Notes: a model not told the origin generated them from the letters alone. A stretch of 64,000 nt of DNA from Eumeta japonica (GCA_005406025.1 BGZK01000149.1:310001-374000); one strand, 5' to 3'; counted from the stretch's first letter, positions 35,976 to 49,880 are shown. Numbers and translations are program-made.

Positions 35976-38461
35976 AAAGTTAATTAAATGGCTGTATTTA
36001 ATTAAAACTTTTCGTGTTAGTCTAGGTTTTTGATGTAAGTGAATCATTAAATTTTTTTTTCTGACCTTCATAGCTCATGAATTATGAGGATAGCTTTGTT
36101 TATGAAATTTGAGACGGTAAGAGTATTCGAGGAGGTTTTATTAGACGTGTGACGTTGCAAGTGTTGTGGGCTTAAAGTTTTTGAATTATGGGCTGGCGAC
36201 GCGAAAGTATCTCGGAATGGTTCGCGTTATCATACGCTGCCGGTGCGTAGTCATTTTATTCTTTTGATTCGTCTGATAAATTGCCCCGTGTGTAAACCTG
36301 ATAGAAAAAGCCTAAAGTGATTTTAAAAGGTGCAGTGAGTAGAGTAAAAAGCTTAGTTTTCTATAGTCTTTAGCCTGTTCTGTAGTAGCCTTCTGAGAGA
36401 TGAAAAAAATTCTAGGCAAAATGTATCTGATGAAAAAATTGATAAGAGGCACCCTAAAACGTTTTATGCAGACCAAATTATGATATACAAATAATACTTA
36501 AAAAGAATTTGGGACTGACAAACATGTGCGGACATCTTTCTCTAACATCCTGGGAAATATATGTGAAACTATGATTATGTTTGTAAAAAATAAACTATTA
36601 TTACAATCTAAGCAAAAAGTAAACTAAGGCAAATAAGTAAATCTCAATTTCATATTACCGTATTGATTTAATGTAAAAAAACATGTAAAAATTTGTAAAG
36701 ATTATTTCTTTTATTTGTTAGTTTGTTAAAACTTTTGCATGAGTTAAATAAATATACGGGTTAGCCCTAATGATCTAAGTGTAAGGAGACGAGTAAAGTT
36801 ATGCAGATAACTTTATATGTATATAACTGAATATAACTGAAGAAAAAGGGAAAAAATTCGGAAAACATAAAAGTGAACTCCACAAAATATTTTAATTAAT
36901 ATAAATTATAATAAATTAGGAAATAAAAAAATACCGATTATAAAAAATAAGATAAACGTGATGGAGTTCACATTCAGTTAAGTTGTATTCCTCATAAATA
37001 CGTGTATATTAAATAGAAAATCAAAATAATTAATAAAGTCGATTAAACTAAATCGTAATTACATCCGTGCATCTTAACTACATACAAATAGACCGTCATG
37101 GCAATATTTTTTTGAAGAAATTTTTTGTTGTAATTGTATCTACTAAAGGTGAAAAATTTTAAGAATAAAAATTCCTATTTGTAATACTTTTTATACTAAA
37201 AAGTATATTCTAGTGTTAATGGAAATGATTGAAGTTGAGTACACTTCATGTTTTTATTTAACAACTATGACACTATTGTCGTAAGTTTATTTACACACAG
37301 AATAAGTATTTATTTTGTGATTTATGTCTGGTACTTAATACTGGTCAGGTATTGTCAATTATTTGATAATGTTCCAAGTAGAAACACTTACTTAGGCAAG
37401 TTATTCAAATGCATTTTCTTACAATCATTTATTATAAAACAGAACTTACATATATTACAATCATAAGGTTCGAAATGTAATTACTGTGAAAATACCGTAC
37501 ACCCTCTTTTATTTATTATTTTTTTCTGTTAAAGGCTGTTTTATAATACTAAAAAGATTTTTTACGATTTATTATTTATATTACTTCCCTGATTTAGTAA
37601 GGTCTTATTAGCATTACACGCTCCAATTCCACTCTATTTCCGGCGCGACCTAATTCCATAAGGCGCTGGCCTTCTCGTCTGCAACTGATCACAGCAGTGA
37701 CTACATTTATTTCGAACGTTCAGAGAGCACACTCTGTAACATCTCATTTCGGATAAAAGTATTTGATTTCAATTTTGACAACTGGATGTTGCCATTCAAG
37801 CTATGAGCCAAACACGCCAAATTTAACTTGCCATTAAGAAATTTCATAAACTTGCTAGAGTATTCAGCTTGCAGTGACAAAACGTGATCATTGGATTGTA
37901 AGACTTCAAGGCTGCTATTGCGAAAGTGAATTTGAACTAAATAATCGACTTACGAGATTTATTCTATTTTAAGCAAGCTGTTATCATTTTGTTTGTATAA
38001 AGTAATTCCTGCAAGTAGATGGAAATGAATATGCTAATGCAGTTATATAAAGTTACGATTCGGGGTAACGACCTTTTCGTAGTGCAGTGTCATGTATAAT
38101 TGAAAATATTTTCATGCGATTTTGATCTCGATTTACATTCCAATACCGATCCAGGTTCACTGTCGACTCACGATGATATTTAGTGGTAAGATGGCAACAA
38201 TATTAAATGCCGTTCATCATAAATATCTCTAGAGTGATCCCTCGCGACTATCTTTCGTGTCATGTCGCTGTTTGAATTTGACTATGCTTACAAATTCAGT
38301 GTTGTTTCATTTCCTTTAAATTAACTGTAATTATTATTTTTGGAATATGTCGAAGTCAAGAATAATTGAGTAGGTGTCTTGTTGAGATTTGCTATGTTTT
38401 ACTCTAGGACGCAATTAACCTTTCTTCTCCGAATTTGATTTTTTTTAGCAGTTACGAGAGG
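35976..38461. other. Noncoding, no gene seen
   Basis: AT-rich between two SINE copies. A 10-bp inverted repeat (ATACTTTTTA / TAAAAAGTAT) is near 37184-37206. Confidence 0.45.
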
Positions 38462-38770
38462 CAGAGTCTGTGAAGCCATCAAAAATAGATGGTTACTGCT
38501 ACCCATAAACGCTCGTAACTCTTGAGAAATCATCAGTGCGTTACCTGCTTCTTGGCCAGGAATAGGATATCTGATGCAGGGGGAATGAGTTGATGGAAAG
38601 AGAAGAGAGACGATGGAGGGGGGTCATCGGAACTCTCATTCACTGGACGAAATGCAAATGTGGAATCTGTTACGTCATATCTATATTCTATAAGAGTGTA
38701 ATATCTCGCCGGTCGAGCCAGCCGATTTTCGTGCTGTAGCCAAGTTGACCACAGCATGGCTCTACCACAT
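38462..38770 (-). repeat. SINE family 1, copy 4 (full length)
   Basis: The reverse complement starts GTGGTAGAGCCATGCTGTGG and keeps GAATGAGAGTTCCGATG, CAGATATCCTATTCCTGG and GGTAACGCACTGATG. The terminal CATGCTCGTTTG block is eroded. An apparent 125-codon minus-strand ORF here is an accident of this repeat. Confidence 0.75.
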
Positions 38771-39090
38771 TTGACTTTATTATGGTACGATTTAGTGATA
38801 AATAGCCAATAAAATATAAAATGAATGTCTATGTTATTTAATGAATTTTGTGTATGAAATGATTGTCTATGAAGAGAAATCCGAAAATATTTTTGCTGTG
38901 TTTTTTTCACAAATATATTTCATTCGAATTGGCACGTCTAATAGAAGTGACGAGTGCACGGACGGATACAAAAACAACGAACCGATCGCGTGTCTTTTAT
39001 TTCTCTAATTTCGGCGCGTAACCATTAGAAATCACAATTTCTTTCTTTTTGCTGTTCCCATTTTTACGAATCCCTCTCTTTAATTAGATT

Positions 39091-39335
39091 AAGTAGGTCC
39101 CCCTCTTCGCTCGCCACCTTATAATTCTGTAATGCGGGCGAAACTCGACGCGACGCGCCGCGCCGAAGTAGTGGGGAGCTTTTAACGGCGACAAATTAAC
39201 GACACCCTCCTATTAAGCCTTCTCCCTTCTTGAACTATGTTCAGGGGATAGACTGGTGACGGCTGAGAACGTGACTTGGGCTGTTTGCTCGCAGCCAGGG
39301 ACACGATAATCGTCGGATCAGTAATTAAGATGTAA
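39091..39335. promoter_or_regulatory. CpG-rich noncoding block
   Basis: GCGGGCGAAACTCGACGCG and CGACGCGCCGCGCCG are followed by TTTTAACGGCGACAAATTAACG and TCCTATTAAGCC. No ORF or splice-flanked exon was recognised. Confidence 0.3.
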
Positions 39336-40672
39336 ACTGTGTGCAGTCATTATATTATTTTACATTGGAAAATTTGCAACTTGGCAATGATTTTGCCTGA
39401 GATTTACATAGATTTTATAAATAAGATTGAAAAGATTACATAAATTAAAGCCTTTGTTGTCGGTCACCTTACGCAACTTTTTCTTTTCTCTTTTTCTTTC
39501 CAATAGTGTTATTTATTTATTCTAATTTATTATTAAAATTTATTGTTTATCAAATTTTATTATTTTCATTGATTGTTTGAGCTACCGACTTCTTTTATAA
39601 ATTTAAATGATTATGTTTGCTTTTATAATAAATATGGCTTCATATAGTTTTAAGTTCAATAGACGTTCAATAGATACAGCTTTTGCATTACATGTTAAAA
39701 AATGGTATTAAAACTTAATTTAAAGTATATGTAGATCTAATAAATACGATGTAAAAAAGTAGCGATTCGTAAATAGATCCACATACTTACTAGAGCGAAA
39801 AGTAATATGTTGATGTGAACTGGCTATCAGGGAAGTAGACTCATGTAAAAAGCTTACACAGAAAACGGAGAGTCAATAAAGAGGAAATACTTGGTGGCAT
39901 ATGCAAGCTCAAAAAGACTGATTGAATGTCGAAAGGTAGAAGAGGTATGTATGGACGACTCGAAACATGTGTCCGTGTCGTATAATACGAAATGTCTTAT
40001 TGCTTATGTATATATTTATAATAGGCATTTAGAAAAGAGAATCACAGACGAAGTCTAAATTTATCTAAGTTGTGAATAGATTTTTTTTATTGATGTGGAA
40101 AGTGGAAAAAATGATGTAATAGTTTGACATAGAACAGGTGGACCGAGACTTATAACGTGGAGTTTTTAACAGGAAAAAAAAGTAAAATCTAATTAACGAA
40201 GTTGCTTGGAAGCTAAAACACAAGTTTCGGAAGAAAAACGAACGGACGGACGCGGTAATTTGATTCGAAAGAATTACGTGCTGAAATCTTGTTGAGTTCT
40301 CGACACTTCAGTTTATAGTGAAAAGTGTTTGTAAGTGACTGTTTATAAACACTGCCTTGATATTTGAGAATTATATTGATTCTACAGTCGCCGTGTCATA
40401 TTATAAATTTATGTCATTATAATATTGTTGTAGAAATTTTTCACTAATAAAGAGTCGAAATACGTTATTAGATTTTAATAAATAATTTGTCAACAAATAT
40501 ATGTATACCCTGCAAGGGAAAGTGAAATAGAACAATAACTTGTAAGATGGAAGCCGTTAGACGCCATACTGCTAGTACAAAGAGATAAATATAAAAGAAA
40601 GCTATTGAGTAGAATATTAATTCGAAAATATTTGAAACAATTTAGGAAAGTGTATCTTTTTAATAATATTTG
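39336..40672. other. Noncoding, no gene seen
   Basis: AT-rich. Nothing supported. Confidence 0.45.
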
Positions 40673-40995
40673 AATGGCAGAGCCTGTTATGGTCAACTTG
40701 GTTGCAATACAAAGCCGGGCCAATTCGACTGGTGAGATGCCATCCTCTCACAAAATACAGATGTAAAGTAACGGCTTCCGCTGTCGTATTTCATCCAGTA
40801 ATTGAGAGTTCCGGTCGCCCATTCCTCCTTTATCGCCCCTCTTCTCCTCCGTAAACTCATTCCCCCTCCGTCCTTATCTAAGAACCCGGCAACGCACTGG
40901 AGTTGCAAGTGTCCATGGGTGGTGATGACGCCCTGGCGTCTTAGCTTGCTTTCGCTAGTCTCTAGTAGCTCGAAAGCTCGTTTTCTCCTTGAACT
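40673..40995 (+). repeat. SINE family 1, copy 5 (full length)
   Basis: Starts GGCAGAGCCTGTTATGG, then TTGAGAGTTCCGGTCGCC, GGCAACGCACTGG, AAGTGTCCATGGGTGGTG and ends CTCGAAAGCTCGTTTTCTCC. Near its 3' end it has an extra ~30 bp between the CATGGG and CTCGTTT blocks relative to other copies. Confidence 0.75.
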
Positions 40996-41980
40996 AAATA
41001 CATATGTGTAAACAAAAAGGGTTGCAATTAAACTCCATAATTAGTACAATGTAATCCAATTTAATATTAAGTCTTCGAAATATGGGTACCATAAGTAAGT
41101 GCTTGTTTAAAACATAATTATTACATTGTATTAAAAATATGGTATGTTGGCGAGGGTGCTTCGCACGGCGTCGTCCGAGTATTGCGAAGTGCATACGTAT
41201 GAAAGTTGCGAATATATTTTTCCTTTGACTCATTATTGGAATCGATCAAGGTAACGTTATATTCTCTCATCGAGCTCGCTGTTTTTGCTTACCAACCGTT
41301 TATTTCATGTGAGAGACATATCGCGCTATAAAAAAAAATCGTTATATCGACTAATCGTCTCCTAGTCTAGATCGATCTACGTTAACAATTTCACACGCTG
41401 GCATATTCGATTATGAATATTTCGGATTAGTGAGATTCTGACGAATTGAGCAATAAGTTTCCAAGTTAAGGCGATATCGCGATGAAAAGAGTGGGATATA
41501 CCCGCGCGTTCACATCACCAATGATGGACACCCGACCGACGAGTCAGCGAGTAAGACTGTTAATACTAGCGCATACGAAAAATGAAATAGCAGCAGCGCG
41601 CGTGGCCTCGAAGTAAAAACATAAGCGCCGAACCACATAAAATTCGTTCAAAATAAAGCGACGCTAATAAATAAAAAAATGATTTAGCAGTTTGTCGAAG
41701 ATTATTAGTACCATTATCTGGAAAAAAAAGTAATATGAAATCCGTTACTGATTTTAAATGACATCTAAAAAAGCAAATTATCAGGGTCTATTTTGGAATT
41801 TGCTTTTATCGAGAAAATTTTGTCAAATCGTGCATTCCGTGCAAAATAGGAACTAATTTAAATTGTTAAAAAACTTATACCTAAAATCGGACTCGTAACT
41901 CATGCATTTAATGAGACCGAGGAAAAAAGAAAATAGTCTTTTCATCGCTGTATCACTAAGTCAAATCAAAACTTCCTCTC
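40996..41980. other. Noncoding, no gene seen
   Basis: Contains a CpG-richer stretch at 41500-41640 (CGACCGACGAGTCAGCG, AGCAGCAGCGCGCGTGG) that I cannot assign. Confidence 0.4.
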
Positions 41981-42130
41981 TACTTCGGGGAGCACATTCA
42001 ATTCTCGTTTCTGGGCATCGTCATCGCATTGCTGGAGGTACCAACTCGCAATGGACCAGCGTGGAGGGCTTAATCTTCAATTTGAAATGTAACGATTGCG
42101 GGAAGGTACGTCTCAGCAGGAGAATAATTT
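41981..42130 (+). repeat. SINE family 2, copy 3 (partial)
   Basis: Only the body and 3' part are recognisable: TACTTCGGGGAGCACATTC, then TTCAATTTGAAATGTAACG with ATTGCGGGAAGGTA and TCAGCAGGAG. The tRNA-like head is not visible upstream. More diverged than the other two copies. Confidence 0.45.
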
Positions 42131-44099
42131 AAAACCTGAAACGAGAAAAACAGTGACAAAAAAAAATTAAATCTAATTGAAATTTGTTTTATGTATACGG
42201 ATGGTTGTAGCCCGAAGGCAGTTTTAAGAAGCTCAGAACATTAATTTTATAATGTTAGGGCTAAAAACCAACAACTGCCGTTTAATCAGTGATGCAAAAG
42301 AAATCGAGTGAATAAAGTATATGCAAAATAAGTATACGCGGACGTTAGAGTGAGATGGATATATGAGATGATTCACCTACACAATATAATTCTGTATTGA
42401 TCTGACATTAGTCGTGAAAAAATCGAATAGACGGCATGTGGAACAGACCGGAATAGAGGGAAGTGCCATAGATGAGAAAAAAATTCATCCCCGCTTTGTG
42501 TGCAGGGGATGTACTATAAAATTTTTTTTTCAAAATGTTATTCTAAAATCTAGATTGTGAAGGAATATATTGAAATTTTATGTTTCGATTTTATAATATA
42601 GAATATAAAGGGCGATTTATTTAGTTGATTTAAATCCATATCATGCCTTGTCTAAATAAGTTGAATTGAAATAAACATCACAGAATGCTGAATGTTAATT
42701 AAATAATTTTAATTTTACGATTGAGATCAAATACTACATCATCTACCATGCGGTAATTCGCATTACCTTATAATAATATATTCTGAGTTACGTTGTTTAT
42801 ATGTAGCTAAAATAAAATCGTACAAAACTTAATTCTGTATTATTTATGCAAAGGTTATAATAAAGACAATTTTTATGCCTGTGTATAAACATGATGCAAA
42901 AAAAACCTAAATGGATAGTAAACGAGTTATTTGTTGTACAATTTGCAACTCGTAATAAAATGAATAAGGCAGTAATTTTTATCTAAAGGCTTAAATTAAC
43001 ATAATGACAAGTTGTATTAAATCAATAATTTAATATTATTCGAACTTTTCTATTATTAACAATTTAATCTTTTTAGTAATAAAATACTATTAATAATTTG
43101 AGATCATTGATTCCTGATGCCAAATGTGTTTATTATGCTAAAATAAATAAACTCTTATCTTTTGTATTGCAAATCTTCTTTGCTACGATGATGTTTTTAA
43201 ACGTTTAAAATAGTTAGGAGTCTGTAAAGCGCTACTAAAACTTTTTGTCTATAAAACAATTACTGCTATAGCTCGATGTCGTCTGGAAATTAATGAAGTT
43301 TTCAGCGAGCTTAAAACAACGAAGCAGTCGGTGTAAGTGGAAACTGGATGTTCATTGGACCACGCGCCGCCCTATTTCTGGTTGTTCATTTTTGCAGTCA
43401 CCGGCAGTGGACGCTATGCGCTTGATTTAAAGAGAAAAATAGAGAAAACAGACGTCGTCCCCGGACCTGGACGTTGACAGCCCTCTGGCGAGCTGACTTT
43501 TTGTAAAAATAAAGAATGTAGCTCGATTGATTCGGTTTTTATTATCTATGACATTTTGAATATTAAATTAAGAACATGTGACTTATGCCTTATGAGACTT
43601 GTGTCAGGTCGGAGAGAAAGTCTTTTCTCGTGTTCTGACATAAATGATCTTTTTTTAATCTTAACATCTTAGTCTATTAAATGAAAAATTACACCACGAC
43701 GATCTCGCAAACGGCCTTTACGATTGAGACGTAAATTTTTATTTTCATAAAGGATGCTTTATAACTTTATTTATATAGGTCTTTTCCCTGGGAGAAAATT
43801 GATCTTATACACAAAAAATATTTTTCGAAATATTACTTTATAAGACTATCCTACAAATATTGAGGTAATTATATTGTTCCTATAATTTTGGTTTCCAATG
43901 AGGTACAAATCCTTACATATATATATATGTAAACTCTGCAATTGAATATTGTTGAACATGAACATATGTTACTTTTCACGACGAAAGTTATATTTTATAT
44001 TCCGTGAAAACCATTATTATATTTCGCAATATACAGGATTTTGCCTCGCGATTTGTGGAGCTTATGTCCCTGGCCCTACTACGATTCTTTGTAGACATC
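42131..44099. other. Noncoding, no gene seen
   Basis: AT-rich. A GC-richer stretch at 43320-43500 (CCACGCGCCGCCC, TCGTCCCCGGACCTGGACG) is unassigned. A 20-bp TA palindrome (TTACATATATATATATGTAA) lies near 43913. Confidence 0.45.
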
Positions 44100-45110
44100 C
44101 TCGTATAGGTTGTATGTGTAGAGTCTTATCACGTTTTTTGAGCTACGCATATAAGGTAATTTTGAGGATTATTACTAACCTTCCTATTCGTAGGTTTGAC
44201 GACTTTCAACCACTCGAAAAAACAGGTTTCAGAAATCTTCAGCACCGTATACGGCATCCACACGTTTCGGAAAATCGTACAAAAATATGAAGAGTATAAT
44301 CGGCTGCTATGTATCGCGTATGTCGACTACCAAAAAGCCTTTGATTCAATCAAAACCTGTGCGTAGCTACATTCATTTCAGTGATGCTACAATGAAAGTC
44401 GCTGCGTTCAAGTGTTAAAATGTTTATACAACAATGCCATTAGTAAATTCGAGTATTGAATAAAGCCCAAAACCGATTCAACCGCAGAGAGGTGTGAGGC
44501 AGGGAGATGAGATAGGGAGACCTACAAAACTCTTTACTACAGCGTTGGAAGACGCTTTCAGATTTTCAATTCAATAGGAAACGGTATTATTATGATTGGC
44601 TAATACGCCCCTTACCTTAAATTTGCCTACGACTAGGCATGATGGCGGGATCGATGAATGACCTGCTCGGGGACTTCAGTAGAAGTTCTAGTGAAGTGAG
44701 TTCAAATATGACCATGGACAAGACGAAAATCACGAAGAATGCCCACGTCCACTCCGGAAACAATTGAGAACATTTGAAATTGTAAACGAATACGTCTATA
44801 CGCTTAGGATGCCCTTGGCTGGGCAGTGTTTGGGACATTACGAGGAATCTTCAAATCCAATATACCTCTGAATGTAATTAACCGACGTAACTTGTAAAAT
44901 CAGTAAGTTGAAGTGTCACTCGCAGTCGCAGTCACTTTAAGAGGTGATAACCGCGGAGGAAGAGAGGTCCTCAACTGGCAACTATGAAATGAACGTCGCA
45001 GCCTAGGACAGCCTCTCACTACGTGAATTGACAACTTGGTAAAGGTCGCAGGAAACTATTGATTGTAAATAGCCCAAAATCGTGCATGACAAACAAATGG
45101 AGAAAAATGA
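44100..45110 (+). mobile_element. Decayed RTE-clade LINE fragment (reverse transcriptase and C-terminus)
   Basis: The plus strand gives, across frameshifts, RRFDDFQPLEKTGFR; then STVYGIHTFRKIVQ with LLCIAYVDYQKAFDSI (RT motif A, about 44295-44355); then PQRGVRQGDEI with TKLFTTALEDAF (motif B, 44482-44558); then LKFAYD-stop (44617-44635), the site of the catalytic FADD box; then MDKTKITKNAHVHSG (from about 44714); and near 45050 LVKVAGNY, which matches the C-terminal block of RTE proteins. This motif set is characteristic of RTE elements abundant in Lepidoptera. There are at least three frame changes, several stops, and FADD is changed to FAYD, so it is a pseudogene. The endonuclease half is missing. 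Confidence 0.85.
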
Positions 45111-48100
45111 TTTTCATTCGAAATTCCAAAGCAATATATTGATGTTACTTAAAACATGGTTGTATGATGCAGACAGAGAGAAGGAATACAGACAACAGCC
45201 TAAAATAACCATGATGTTTCAAATGATTTGGGACCGTACATAATAGTAAAAACTGGATTTACGAGCTATGCAACAAAATAATTAGCGTCACGTTCACAGA
45301 AAACTTTATAGCGTCATTACTAAACTTCACTATCCCATTATTTGAACCCTTTATTGTATATTTTAATTTAGGTTGTGGTTTTATAACGTTTTGTTCAGTG
45401 GTATAATCACACGTCGTAAAGGGATTAGTTCATTTTAACATGATAACTCATTAACCAATTACTAGAATTAAAATTAACTAAAGATTGTAAAGATTTTAGT
45501 CTAACTATAATCTGAGAACAAAATTATAATTCTGTCAACAGCCCATAATACGCGAATTGGTTGCCTACGTGCCTTCCTTATCGGATCGACCTAACTCAAC
45601 GGTTTTAACGTGTGAACTCTAGACTTAATTATATATATGTCATATAAATTATATAGAAATGTTATTTGCAACCTTCCCGATTTCTGTATGTCATAATTAT
45701 AGCAACAGAATTGGCGTTTATCTATAAAAACTTCATGTATATTAGGGTACTTTCATGAAATTTTAAATTTACATTCGTAATTTTTATAAGTGTGAACTAA
45801 AGTGGTCACAGCTGTGTTTAAATGCATAAAAATATATTTTTTAAATCAATACAATATTAATAATTTCTTTCAGCTTAAATAATTAAATTCGATAAATATG
45901 CTTATTGTTGTTTTTTTTTATTTCGAAAGATCATTATTTAACTGATTAATAAAAGAAATAAAATAAACGTAAGAAATTTTACCTGGTTTTTTATCATAAA
46001 AATTCTAAAATACAAGTTGTAAAATTTATTTCAAAAATCAAAAGAATAAAATATACTATTTGCTATGATTTTGTTTATAAAATTAGGTCTATATTATTTT
46101 GTTACAGTTACAATATATTATAATATTACGAAAGACGTATATTTATTTTTATAAAGATCAAAAATTGATTTGTAGATGCAAAGTAATGTTTACTAAAAAC
46201 ATAAAATTGATATTTTAGTTGCTTAAAATTTCTTTCTCAATCATGATCACCTTCATCACGAGGTGGTGATGCTCATAAAACTCAAAAAGATATACGAAAC
46301 TAAGAACCGTTACGATAGTAGGACTAGACAGTGACTGCAACTGACATCGAAACTGGACTCAATGACCGAACGGAGAAAGCCGCGTACAAAAAGTTATGAA
46401 CAATTACTTGCCAATTACATTTTAAGAAGTGTTTATGTCAAATTAATACCACGACTTGTTGTTCATTTGAGACGTGTGAAACAATTTCATGTTATCTCAC
46501 ATTTCAAAGTATCAAATGTTACCGCTCACGGTGCACGTTGCAATCGATTCTCATGCGATTTTAAATTTACCCGAAGATGAACTCGACTCGACGCCTCTCG
46601 AATAACTTCGTTGATGAATTGCAGTTCTTTTATTCTTTCCTTTATTGAGTTTATGATCGCGATTGAAAGCGTTTGAATGATTATATTAATTTGTATTTCT
46701 ATGGAAGAGTAGAAAAATTATGGAATAAAATAGTCAATGCAAATAGAAATATTTCTATAAGCACGTTAGTCTCTAATAAAGTTGAATTTCACTGTCGACA
46801 TTAGGAATTAAATTAATACGTATTAATATTAGCGGGCCAAATATTAAGCAATCGAATTGAAACGAGAAGTATGCATATTGATAATGGCAATAAAGCATGA
46901 GAAATATTACGACCTCTGCCGACTTCCTTAAGATATAGACCAGTTTTTACGTTATTGAAACTAATACCACTTAGAGAAAAACTGAAAAATAAAAACAAAT
47001 TGAATGCTATTTAGTTTCTTTTTTAGCCTTTTGTTTAATTTTTTTTCCAGTCGCTTTTTCCGATATTTAACCGGCGACATTGAAGACACGAATGTCTCGT
47101 CGCGCTAATTAGAAGGTGTTCGTTGAAGTCATTAAACGTAAAATGACTACGTATTTTTCAAGAGATGGAGTATGTTCAGCGCACCAGTCAAAAATCGATG
47201 AACGTATTGTAATGGTATAGACAACGCCTCGCTAAACCTATACAAATTCAATAAATATCAGACGTAATACAAGCCGAATCTGCCATTCGCTTATACATTG
47301 CCAAAACCGAGTTGCCTGTGTATACCTAAGTAAAACAAATTAATCATTCATTGAAAGTCAATCTTCACTGAATGAATCATGGAACAGTAGATGATCTTCA
47401 GTTTTAAAAAGGCTATACCGTATCCTGCTATCAGCCGATATTTAATGGTTCAAACTTGAACATCAAATACCAAATACCATACACTTACGCCTAAACGATT
47501 CAGTATTTGACTGATTGATTTCAGGATAATAATAACTTGGTTTTAGGATACCCTGTTAAAAACGAAAAACTGAAGCTTTGGGGTGATTCTCACTTTCGTT
47601 TATCCGTCTATCGCCGAGGTTTTTATCGAGAATTAAGTATGGCGTGTAAGAATTTTAAATTTTGTTGCAATGTTAGGCCTTGATGTTGGATACATGATCA
47701 GACAAAAAATTGATTCAAATTAGCGATCAGTTTGATTAAAAAAAAAAAGGTTTTACTTAATATATCTGTCATGTCACGTAGCGTTGAAAGTGCTACTTTT
47801 GACGATTCTAAAATTTTTAAATTAATTTTGTCCAGTGGTCTTAGTGATACATCTCAAAATATGATTAAAGCGACCTCTCTGATCGTTTAGCTTTCTAAAG
47901 ATTGAACTTAGGTTTCAATCTTTAGAATCATTCCAGAGTAGATATCATTTCGTCGTAGATTATAAGAAAACTGCAGATTTTTTCGACAGCGCAATACTTG
48001 CTGAGATAAATTTAAATTTCTGATTGCCATATCGAATATTTGAAATTGAAGAGAGGATGCGTTGCTAATGATTTTGACAGAATATTTCTCCAACCTGAAA

Positions 48101-49589
48101 GGATGACACTTTAATTATTGCAAAATTTACTTTGCATTTCAGAAAAAATTTCGTATGAAGTGTCAGAACGATGAAAAAAAGTGTGACGGTTGTTGATTTT
48201 AGTCTATGTCTTATAGGACTGTTATATTCAGATGTATGTACCGAGGCATGGACTATATGAAACTATGGAGGTTTTTAAACGCTTTTATTTATCTTCACTC
48301 CGTATATTTGTTTGTTTCAAAACTTGTAACATATTTATCGACAACATGTACTCAACTGATTCCGATAATAGTAGACTAACGTATGTAGACCGCACGACGA
48401 TGCAATGTTATTATAATTTCAACTTTCCATATTTCATTCCTAATGCTATAGGAATTAATGACTGCCTACGTTAACTAAGACACTTGAGAATACCCTGACT
48501 TTAATTTAGTATGATTGGTATCGAGCCGATACTTTATCACTTAATATTGGTTTATAACTTTTCAACTATAAATGCTGCAGAGGTTACCTGCCATAACCGT
48601 AAGACTTAGTATGTTTAATATCATGATTTTAATTAAGTAATAATCTGCCGATTTTAATTTAATACTTTTCATAATAGGTAGAGATTTTAACGTTTTAACG
48701 TTTAACGTAGCCTTCCAACTCCTCAGCCCCGATGTTATAGAGGTACCTGCCAACTGTCAACTTTAATCATTTATTTATGCGAATATGCTAATTTTAAATT
48801 CAGTGTTTAGGTATCATTCATAGACTTCGCCATTAAATTTAAGGTTTCTGCAATTGTGGCCAAAACTGTATGGTGTTAGGGTGGCTTTAAGTGATGGATA
48901 TCTTTAGTGTTTAACTCTCAAAACAATTTGTCCTACAAAGAGCGTTGTATCTCTGCATTAACTAACACTTGTGCGAACGAAATGAGAGATAGACATCCGC
49001 TATATTGCCCTACAATTTCCAGCAAAGTTTTATCAGTGAACAGCAGAAATAAGGACGTGGCCAATGATTAAACGTGGGCCTCTTTTCTCTATAAAATTCA
49101 GGGAAATGCTCTTATAGTATTGGGTACATTAAAAATTCACATTCTACTAAACATGGAAACATAGTTTTTTCGTCGAATAGTTATTTATAACTACTTGTAG
49201 ATGTTATTACGCTTCCCACATTTTTACTTCAGTCTGATGTTCATCATCAATTAACGTATTGACGAAGCGTCAAAAAGTGGTGCTTGGTATTCGTTTCGAG
49301 AGTACTGCATTTCCATTGCACGATTTCTTATAGAAAAACGGAATTTCCAAGACATCTAGTTTTCTTTTTTATTATTTTCTATTTTTTTATTACGGCATTT
49401 GATTTAAACAAAACCGTTTGTCTTAAAAGTCTTCGTACCTTTTTTTTTTTGAGTTCACTATAAAGAAGGACGCTGCTTTATTCGTGGAAACAAAAAAAAA
49501 AGAAAGGAGAATTCACATCCGCCTCAATAAAAAGATTGCCGAGCTAAACAAGGTTAACAACAATAATTCCCGCGGAAACACTAACAGCT
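45111..49589. other. Noncoding, no gene seen
   Basis: AT-rich. The longest ORF (48232-48474, 80 codons) has no domain. One hairpin at 47893. Confidence 0.45.
47893..47927. repeat. 14-bp perfect inverted repeat
   Basis: TTCTAAAGATTGAA (47893-47906) and TTCAATCTTTAGAA (47914-47927) with loop CTTAGGT. No terminator-like T-run follows, and a terminator role would not be expected in this genome. Confidence 0.85.
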
Positions 49590-49880
49590 AATCTGTTTAC
49601 ATTAAACATTTTCACCTTCCCCGAGCGGCGGCGGCGCGGCTCGAAGGCGGCCGAGCCGGGCGGCGCGGCGTGTTTAATCTCCGAAATCACTCTTTGCTTA
49701 GGTTCCGATTCCGCGTTAGAGGCCGCTATCGGGCGCCACTTCAAAAGCCCGCCCGCCCGCGTCAGCGAAATTAATCCCAGATCAAAAGTTTCTCATTTGC
49801 CGCCGCGCCGCCGCGGCCGAGTTTTATTTATGCCTCGTACGGGAGCGCCGTAAAAAATTGCCCTTTTTTTTGACGTGACA
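49590..49880. promoter_or_regulatory. CpG-rich noncoding block with Hox/Cdx- and CRE-like sites
   Basis: GAGCGGCGGCGGCGCGGC and GCCGCCGCGCCGCCGCGG alternate with AT-rich words. Sites seen: TTTTATTTATG at 49822-49832 (Caudal/posterior-Hox-like), GAAATTAATCCC near 49768 and TGACGTGA at 49871-49878 (CRE-like). The sharp contrast with AT-rich flanks suggests constraint. No coding frame with known domains. Confidence 0.4.

Noticed and set aside
38533..38910. 125-codon minus-strand ORF
   Set aside because: Half of it lies in a SINE family 1 copy. No domain.
43905..43935. Palindrome TTACATATATATATATGTAA
   Set aside because: A TA-dinucleotide microsatellite is self-complementary by nature.
43949..44290. 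113-codon ORF considered as a host gene
   Set aside because: Its C-terminal part is the RTE reverse transcriptase block DDFQPLEKTGFR before a frameshift, and the N-terminal part is unrelated flank.
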